A DNA stretch of 64,000 nucleotides from JAOUEA01 sp963825685. Lineage in GTDB: Bacteria > Actinomycetota > UBA4738 > HRBIN12. The translations under genes and the position numbers were made by a program. Under the pieces are notes generated by a model. That model saw only the letters and a list, made by a program, of their open reading frames with translations, had not been told where the DNA came from and searched no databases. The stretch's first letter is position 1, and every line of letters begins with the position of its first letter. Where the stretch lies: positions 83,465 to 147,464 of the forward strand of contig CAWGUD010000037.1 in NCBI GenBank assembly GCA_963825685.1. The letters run 5' to 3'. Shown one piece after another: positions 58,402 through 64,000 of this stretch.

Positions 58402-59343
58402 CTAGTTCGCGAACAGCTGCGTGACGATCTGGATCGCCCCGGGGCCGACGATCACCACGAACAGAGCCGGCAGGATGCAGAGCACGAGGGGGAAGACGAT
58501 CTTCACCGGCGTCTGCTGGGCCTTGGCCTCTGCGGCCTGGCGTCGCTTGATGCGCAGCTGCTGCGCCTGGGTGCGAAGCACGCTCGCGATCGACACGCCG
58601 AACACGTCGGCCTGGATCATCGCGAGGGCGAACCCGTTGAGCTCGTCGACGTCGGTGCGGTCGGCGAGATGGCGGAACGCCTCGGAGCGCGGCACGCCGA
58701 GCTGGATCTCCTGGAGCATGCGGGCGAACTCCGCCGAGAGCACGCCGGGCACGTTCTGCACGACCTGGGCGATCGCGGCGTTCAGCGACAACCCGGCCTC
58801 GACGCTGATCGTGAGCAGGTCGAGCGTGTCGGACAGGGTCTTGAGGATCTCCTTCTGCCGATCCTGCACCTTCCGGTTCACGAGCGAGTCGGGCAACACG
58901 AATCCGACGAAGGCGAGCAGTGAGATCGCGACGATCGACACGAGCGGAGCGGGCTGCAACATCGTCGAGAGGACGAAGCCACCGAAGACCCCGCCGACGG
59001 CGCCGATCACCTTGAACGCGAGCACCCGTTCGGCGTCCCAGCCGGCCGGGCTCCCGGCCAGCAGGAGCTTCTTGGCGAGCCGGTCGCGGGTGTCGAGCGG
59101 GGTGACCCGCCGTGCCACCCGCCCCGCGGTGCCGATGATCGGCACCAGCACCCGCTGGCCGAAGTTCTTGGACAGCTCTTGGTCGCGCAGGTTGACGGAT
59201 GCCTCCGACGAGCCCCCGACCTGCGATTCGAGCAACCGGAGGGCACGCTTCTTCTCCGAGCCACCGGCTTCGAGCGCGATGCCGATGAGCACGACCGAGA
59301 AGAAGGCGGACGCGACAGCGAGAACCAGCCAGATGTCAGACAT
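58402..59343 (-). CDS. tadC: Tad pilus membrane protein TadC
   Basis: A 313-residue type II/IV secretion F-domain protein (GspF-like). Three to four helices, with LTISVEAGLSLNAAIAQVV and IQADVFGVSIASVLR. It acts with TadB as the inner-membrane platform for Flp pilus assembly. ATG overlaps the tadB stop by 8 bases. Last gene of the operon. Confidence 0.9.
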   Translation of the reverse strand: MSDIWLVLAVASAFFSVVLIGIALEAGGSEKKRALRLLESQVGGSSEASVNLRDQELSKNFGQRVLVPIIGTAGRVARRVTPLDTRDRLAKKLLLAGSPAGWDAERVLAFKVIGAVGGVFGGFVLSTMLQPAPLVSIVAISLLAFVGFVLPDSLVNRKVQDRQKEILKTLSDTLDLLTISVEAGLSLNAAIAQVVQNVPGVLSAEFARMLQEIQLGVPRSEAFRHLADRTDVDELNGFALAMIQADVFGVSIASVLRTQAQQLRIKRRQAAEAKAQQTPVKIVFPLVLCILPALFVVIVGPGAIQIVTQLFAN

Positions 59344-60352
59344 CGATATCCACGATCTTTCTCATCCAGAGGACGCCCAACACCAGGAGCGTGAGGGCAC
59401 CGCCCGTCATGAACAGGCCGATCTTCGTGGTGACCAGGAGGCTGATGTACTCCGGGTTCACCGAGAACATGTAGACAGCGATCGCCACCGGCAGCGCCGC
59501 GAGCACCCACGCCGAGAGCCGACCCTCCGCCGTGAGCACCTGGATCTGGCGACGCATCATCGCGCGCTCACGGAGCGTGTCGGCGACGTTGTCGAGGATC
59601 TCGGCCAGGTTGCCGCCGACCTCGCGCTGGATGTTCACGGCGAGCACGGCCCACTTGAAGTCAGGGCTGCCGACGCGCCTCGCGAGCGCCTCGAGGGCGT
59701 CGTCGGTCGCGCGACCGAGCCTGATCTCCGAGACGACCCGCTGGAACTCCGTCGCCGCGGGCTGCGGGATCTCGCGGGCGACCGTGTCGAGCGCCTGCAT
59801 GAAGCTGTGGCCCGCCCGGAGCGAGCTGGCCATGATCGTCAGCACGTCGGGCAGCTGCTCGCGCATCTTCTCGGTCCGCTTCTTGAGCGCCATCCGCAGG
59901 GCCATCGTCGGACCGACGCCGCACACGGCGCCGGCGATCAGAGCCAGCAGTGGGCCGCGCAGGATGGCGGCCCCGACGACCGCACCGACCACGAACGCGA
60001 CCACCGAGAGCACGACGAACTCGCCCGAGCGCACGCGGACGCCCGCGGATTCGAGCTCCGCATCCAGGCGATCGCTGAAGCCGCGCGACTCAGCGAAACG
60101 CTTTCCGAACCTCGTCACGCGCCCGGGGATCCACCCCTGCGATGACTCCGCGGCCACGCCGACGGGCTGCGAGGCGTGGCCCGTCCCGGTCACCGTCGCC
60201 ATGCGTGCGGCGATCTCACGATCCTTCTTCGCCCGTGCGGCGGTCCCGAGCAGCAGCCAGCCGACGACGAACACCGACGCTCCCACGAGCCCGGCGATCA
60301 CCATCTGGGCGACGGGCGAGCTCCAGAACGAGGCCGCGATCAGGGCGTTCAC
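59336..60352 (-). CDS. tadB: Tad pilus membrane protein TadB
   Basis: A 338-residue F-domain protein, partner of TadC. MASSLRAGHSFMQALDTVARE and VNIQREVGGNLAEILDNVADTLRER are the conserved F-domain half. ATG overlaps the tadA stop by 4 bases. Confidence 0.9.
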   Translation of the reverse strand: MNALIAASFWSSPVAQMVIAGLVGASVFVVGWLLLGTAARAKKDREIAARMATVTGTGHASQPVGVAAESSQGWIPGRVTRFGKRFAESRGFSDRLDAELESAGVRVRSGEFVVLSVVAFVVGAVVGAAILRGPLLALIAGAVCGVGPTMALRMALKKRTEKMREQLPDVLTIMASSLRAGHSFMQALDTVAREIPQPAATEFQRVVSEIRLGRATDDALEALARRVGSPDFKWAVLAVNIQREVGGNLAEILDNVADTLRERAMMRRQIQVLTAEGRLSAWVLAALPVAIAVYMFSVNPEYISLLVTTKIGLFMTGGALTLLVLGVLWMRKIVDIDV

Positions 60353-61668
60353 GCATCCCCCTTCGGCTCGAGCGCGAAGGTCTCGGCGTCGAGGTACACA
60401 CCGCGCTCGGCGAGCTTGTCGAGAAACTTCGGGCGCAGACCGGTCGCCTTCAGGCGACCCTTGAACTTGCCCTCGTCGTCCATGCCGGCCGAGAAGTCGA
60501 ACACGAAGATGTCCTGCAGCGTGATCACGTCGCTCTCCATGCCAGCGACCTCGGTCACGTGCGTGATGCGGCGCGAACCGTCCTTCAGGCGCGACTGGTG
60601 CACGATCAGCTGGATCGCCGACGAGATCTGCTCGCGCACCGAGCGGGAGCCGAGCTCCATACCGGACATCATCGTGATCGTCTCCAGCCGCGAGAGCGAG
60701 TCGCGCGGGGAGTTCGAGTGGATCGTCGAGATCGAACCGTCGTGGCCGGTGTTCATCGCTTGCAACATGTCGAGAGCCTCGGGTCCGCGGACCTCACCGA
60801 CGACGATGCGGTCGGGACGCATGCGCAACGAGTTGCGCACGAGGTCGCGGATCACGACGGCGCCCTTGCCTTCGATGTTCGGCGGACGCGACTCGAGGCG
60901 CACCACGTGAGGCTGCTGAAGCCGCAGCTCCGCCGCGTCCTCGATCGTGATGATGCGCTCGTCGTCGGGGATGAACGACGACAGGACGTTCAGCGTCGTC
61001 GTCTTCCCGGCGCCGGTCCCACCGGAGACCATGATGTTCGTGCGGCCTCGCACGCACGCCTCGAGGAACTTCGCGACGGCGGAGCTCATCGTCCCGAACT
61101 CCACGAGGTCGTCGGCCTGGTACGGGTCGGCGGCGAACTTCCGGATCGTCAGCGCCGGACCGTCCAGGGCCAGCGGGGGGATCACGGCGTTCACGCGCGA
61201 ACCGTCGGGCAGGCGGGCGTCGACGTACGGCGACGCCTCGTCCACGCGGCGACCGACCTTGCCGACGATCTTGTCGATCGTGCGGCGCAGCTGCTGCTCG
61301 TCGTGGAACTTCGTGCCGGTCCAGAAGAGCTTGCCGGCCCGTTCCACGTAGATCGTGTCCCAGTTGTTCACCATGACCTCCGTGACCTCCGGGTCACGGA
61401 TGTACGGCTCGAGCGGGCCCAGGCCGAGCACGCTGTCGCCGATCTGCCGAACGATCAGCAGCTTCTCCTGGGCGGAGAGGCTGTTCTCTTCCTCGTCGAG
61501 CAGCTCGCGCAGGCGCTGATGCACCAGGCCTTCGAGCTCGGTGTCGGACAACGTCGAGTCGTAGAGCCGCGGACCGAGGACCTCGACCAGGCGCTCTTGC
61601 ACCTTGGTCCGGACCTCGGCGATCCGGTCCGTCTGCTGGGCCTTGGCCAGCCTGTCTGCCAGCGACAT
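60349..61668 (-). CDS. tadA: Tad pilus assembly ATPase TadA (CpaF)
   Basis: A 439-residue secretion ATPase. Walker A SGGTGAGKTTTLN, Asp box IITIEDAAELRL, Walker B VVGEVRGPEALDML and His box TGHDGSISTIHSN. It powers pilin assembly as a hexamer. AGGAG lies 10 bases before the ATG. Confidence 0.93.
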   Translation of the reverse strand: MSLADRLAKAQQTDRIAEVRTKVQERLVEVLGPRLYDSTLSDTELEGLVHQRLRELLDEEENSLSAQEKLLIVRQIGDSVLGLGPLEPYIRDPEVTEVMVNNWDTIYVERAGKLFWTGTKFHDEQQLRRTIDKIVGKVGRRVDEASPYVDARLPDGSRVNAVIPPLALDGPALTIRKFAADPYQADDLVEFGTMSSAVAKFLEACVRGRTNIMVSGGTGAGKTTTLNVLSSFIPDDERIITIEDAAELRLQQPHVVRLESRPPNIEGKGAVVIRDLVRNSLRMRPDRIVVGEVRGPEALDMLQAMNTGHDGSISTIHSNSPRDSLSRLETITMMSGMELGSRSVREQISSAIQLIVHQSRLKDGSRRITHVTEVAGMESDVITLQDIFVFDFSAGMDDEGKFKGRLKATGLRPKFLDKLAERGVYLDAETFALEPKGDA

Positions 61669-61696
61669 CTGGGGTGCTCCTCTCCTCGTTCCCTGC

Positions 61697-62917
61697 CTAG
61701 GTTCGGGCGAAGCGCCGCTTCTTCTTGCGGCCTTCCCCGTTCGTCGACGCGATGCTCTCGCTCACGCCCGCCCCGTCGACGAACTTGCCAGCCAGCTGCC
61801 GGACGGCAACGGCCACCTCGGACGACGGCTCGTCCAGCACGACCGGACGGCCCTTGTTCAGGGACGTCGGCACGAGCCGGCTCGAAGGGATCATCGCGTC
61901 CACCTGCACCTTCATCACCCGCTCGACGTCGCTCGCATCGAGACCCACCTTGGAGTCGGCCCGGTTGAGGACGACGCGCAGGCGATCGCGTGGAAGCCCG
62001 ATCTGCAGGAGGGTGTCGAGCGCCTTGCCGAGGTGCTTCACACCCACGACGTCGAGGCTCGTGATCAGGCAGATCAACTCCGACAGGTCGAAGCACACGA
62101 GCGCCGAGTCGGAGTAGTCGACCGACGCGTCGACGATCACGTACGGGAAGTCGTTGCGCATCGCGCGCAGGAACTTCCCGATCGCCTCGCCCGCCGGCGC
62201 CTCGGCCGTGGGGTCCGCCGGTGCGCCGTACGCCCAAAGGTGGTCGGTGACCTGCAGGCCGACGGTGCGCATGCGCTCGTGGTCGGCGCCCTCTCCGAGG
62301 GCCATCAGGTCGGGGATGTTCGACGACGGCTCGCTGCCGAAGTAGGTGAACACGTCGCCCATGTCGAAGTCGAGGTCGACGACGGCCGTGTCCTGGCCGG
62401 TGACCTCCGAGATCGCACACGCGAGGTTGCTGGTCAGGAACGTCTTCCCGGCCCCGCCCTTCGAGGAGAAGATCGAGATGATCTTCCCTCGCTGGCCTCC
62501 CCCGTGGCTCTCCGAGCGGGTGACGGCGACCGAGCGCAGGTTCGAGGCCCACACCACGGCCCGCTCGACGGCGTCCCGCAGCTCCTCGGTCCCCTGGGTC
62601 ATGTCGACCACGTCGCGGATGCCGGCCCGCATCGCGGCGGGCAGCAGCCCGTTCCACGTGTGGTCGCGCACCATCACGATCGCGGTGCCAGGGGCCTGGC
62701 GCCCCACGAACTCGGCGAGTCCGAGGGCGTCAGGCTCCTTGACCTCAGGCGACAGCACGAGCACATCGATCGGGCCGAAGGCGTGGATCAGGAGCTCTTC
62801 TGCCGCGGTCGCGGACTGGACCCAGCCCACCTCGTCCGGCTCGATCTCGAGGGATCGCGCCAGCTGCTGGCGGAAGGACTGCGGCGTCCCGACGGCGACG
62901 ACGCTGGCTTCGGTCAT
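61697..62917 (-). CDS. tadZ: Tad pilus localisation ATPase TadZ (CpaE)
   Basis: A 406-residue MinD/ParA-type protein. An N-terminal receiver-like domain (residues ~1-130) precedes the deviant Walker A FSSKGGAGKT and VVDLDFDMGDV. It places the secretion complex at a cell site. ATG overlaps the cpaB stop by 4 bases. Basic C-terminal tail (GRKKKRRF). Confidence 0.9.
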   Translation of the reverse strand: MTEASVVAVGTPQSFRQQLARSLEIEPDEVGWVQSATAAEELLIHAFGPIDVLVLSPEVKEPDALGLAEFVGRQAPGTAIVMVRDHTWNGLLPAAMRAGIRDVVDMTQGTEELRDAVERAVVWASNLRSVAVTRSESHGGGQRGKIISIFSSKGGAGKTFLTSNLACAISEVTGQDTAVVDLDFDMGDVFTYFGSEPSSNIPDLMALGEGADHERMRTVGLQVTDHLWAYGAPADPTAEAPAGEAIGKFLRAMRNDFPYVIVDASVDYSDSALVCFDLSELICLITSLDVVGVKHLGKALDTLLQIGLPRDRLRVVLNRADSKVGLDASDVERVMKVQVDAMIPSSRLVPTSLNKGRPVVLDEPSSEVAVAVRQLAGKFVDGAGVSESIASTNGEGRKKKRRFART

Positions 62918-63744
62918 GCTCCCTTCGCCCCCACGATGTCGTCGTAGGAAGCACCCAGGCTGGCCTCGACCGAGTAGCCGTCCTCGTTCTCCGGCGGCAG
63001 CAGGCCGAGGTTCACGAGGTCGGCGTTGACGAGCGCGTAGGAGACCGCCCCCGCGTCCTCAGGCGACAGGTCCAGCGTGACCGGGATGTCCGTCTCGCTG
63101 AACTTGGTGCCCTCGACGGCCACCGGGTTCTCGATGTTCAACACCCGAGCCGACGGCACCACCGCGACGGTGAACTGGAACGGGATCTGCACGACCGGAC
63201 CGGCGCTCCCGGCGTCCTGGAGGACCTTCGTGAGCTGGGCCGGCGACAGGATCTGACGGAGCGCGCCCTTCTGCACGAACTCGCCCGCCTTGAAGGTGGC
63301 GTAGACGACCACGTTGTCGCCACGCTGGATGTTGCCGTAGCCGGCGGGACCGCCCTCGAGCACCAAGGGAAGCCCGACGTTGCCTTCGGAGATGCCGAGC
63401 GCGCCACCCTTGGGGGCTTCGCCGCTGGACAGCCGCGCGATCGCGATCTGCTCGTTCGCGAGCACCGGCGCGGTGGTCGTCTGACCACGAAGTTCGGCGA
63501 CGGCGGTGACGGCACCCCCGACGACCGCGTCGGTCGGCACCTTCAGCTCGCTGAACACGCCCTCGTCGATCAGCGGATTCAGGTTCGTGTTCGCCGGGAT
63601 GTCCTGCTTGGACACCACGACGACGGAGAGCGCTCCTCCGGTCACCGCGTCGCTCTTGACGCCGTTCGTGTAGAGGATGACCGCTGCCGCCGCCACGATG
63701 GCGAGGACCACGGCGATGGCGACCACCAGACCGCGTGACCTCAT
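62914..63744 (-). CDS. cpaB: Flp pilus assembly protein CpaB (RcpC)
   Basis: A 276-residue exported protein. N-terminal helix, then the SAF domain (VVVVSKQDIPANTNLNPLI) and a beta domain. It links the pilus to the cell surface. GGAG precedes the ATG. Between it and the pilin lies a strong hairpin and a short repeat (GACATCG twice, 63771-63787 on the plus strand as CGATGTC, 10 bases apart). Confidence 0.9.
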   Translation of the reverse strand: MRSRGLVVAIAVVLAIVAAAAVILYTNGVKSDAVTGGALSVVVVSKQDIPANTNLNPLIDEGVFSELKVPTDAVVGGAVTAVAELRGQTTTAPVLANEQIAIARLSSGEAPKGGALGISEGNVGLPLVLEGGPAGYGNIQRGDNVVVYATFKAGEFVQKGALRQILSPAQLTKVLQDAGSAGPVVQIPFQFTVAVVPSARVLNIENPVAVEGTKFSETDIPVTLDLSPEDAGAVSYALVNADLVNLGLLPPENEDGYSVEASLGASYDDIVGAKGA

Positions 63745-63908
63745 CTTCTTGCTCCTTTCATGGACATCTGCGATGTCGAACGATGTCTATCCATCGGCCG
63801 CGTTCCGTCGGCCTTGACCCTGTGGATGCGGATCCGTGCCTGCGTTCTTCGATCCCCGCAGTCCGCCGGTCCCTCGCTCGTTCGGGCCACCATCGCGTCC
63901 CGGACGAG

Positions 63909-63935
63909 CGAGCGGCCGGCGGAACCGGCCGCTCG
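63909..63935. terminator. Hairpin after the pilin gene
   Basis: Perfect 11-bp stem with a CGGAA loop, 12 bases past the pilin stop. It likely separates abundant pilin mRNA from the assembly genes. Confidence 0.7.
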
Positions 63936-63947
63936 AGCAGGTGTTTC

Positions 63948-64000
63948 TTAGGTGCCGGCAACCTCGTTGCCAACCTCCGTGAACGTGTCACTCGCGCTGG
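63948..64000 (-). CDS. C-terminal end of a probable Flp-type pilin (partial)
   Basis: Only 16 residues are in the window (SASDTFTEVGNEVAGT then TAA). The position just upstream of cpaB in a Tad operon and the small hydrophilic end suggest the Flp pilin. The identity cannot be confirmed without the missing sequence. Confidence 0.45.
   Translation of the reverse strand, partial: SASDTFTEVGNEVAGT

Noticed and set aside
1..64000. CRISPR array, insertion sequence, prophage or integrated element
   Set aside because: No repeats with regular spacing, transposase or integrase genes, or composition change were seen.

Overview
The window is high-GC DNA, almost fully coding, with many short and overlapping intergenic gaps. 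The gene content points to the Actinomycetota. Evidence includes the phosphomutase-like / DUF3090 / SCO1664-type trio, a mycobacterial-type GabT and 7Fe ferredoxin, two F420-linked protein families (FrhB-like and LLM oxidoreductase), a SenX3/RegX3-like phosphate two-component pair with 11-bp PHO-box repeats, and very frequent leaderless-type promoters (TANNNT 6-11 bases before a start codon). The genus cannot be named from the sequence. No rRNA, tRNA, insertion sequence, phage or CRISPR array was seen.

Layout, left to right. 1-11 kb holds housekeeping and redox genes: a NUDIX enzyme, an M20 amidohydrolase, an ErpA-type Fe-S carrier, a cupredoxin lipoprotein, an FrhB-like protein, a multi-PAS histidine kinase, a secreted esterase, ferredoxin, an LLM oxidoreductase and a small hydrolase. 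11-17.3 kb is an amine/GABA catabolic island: two aldehyde dehydrogenases, a PucR-type regulator and GabT, with paired operators. 17.4-21.7 kb is a trehalose set (OtsA, OtsB, GH15). 21.7-34.8 kb mixes an MMPL transporter with a long coiled coil, a DksA-like protein, a DNA glycosylase, two MgtE/SLC41-like transporters with a PhoU/TrkA-C regulator, IspH, a transglycosylase and CorA.

34.8-45.9 kb is a phosphate block: pstS-pstC-pstA-pstB-phoU-regX3-like-ppk-CYTH/CHAD-MutT1-like on the minus strand, with the sensor kinase divergent on the plus strand and PHO boxes between. It would couple phosphate sensing and uptake to polyphosphate storage. 46-52.9 kb carries the actinobacterial trio, Ogt, a thioredoxin-like lipoprotein, a rhomboid protease, a PQQ-type beta-propeller and prephenate dehydratase. 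53-64 kb is a cell-surface region: DUF4012, a small C-terminally anchored protein, WecG/TagA and polyprenyl-phosphate sugar transferases, then a Tad/Flp pilus operon running off the right edge.

Sequence quality matters for any reader. About 20 otherwise intact, conserved genes contain one or more single-base frameshifts (22 net insertions and 3 net deletions by my reading). Most can be repaired by changing the length of a plus-strand C run by one, whatever the strand of the gene. I therefore treat them as likely consensus errors, give one feature per gene, and list the approximate shift positions.
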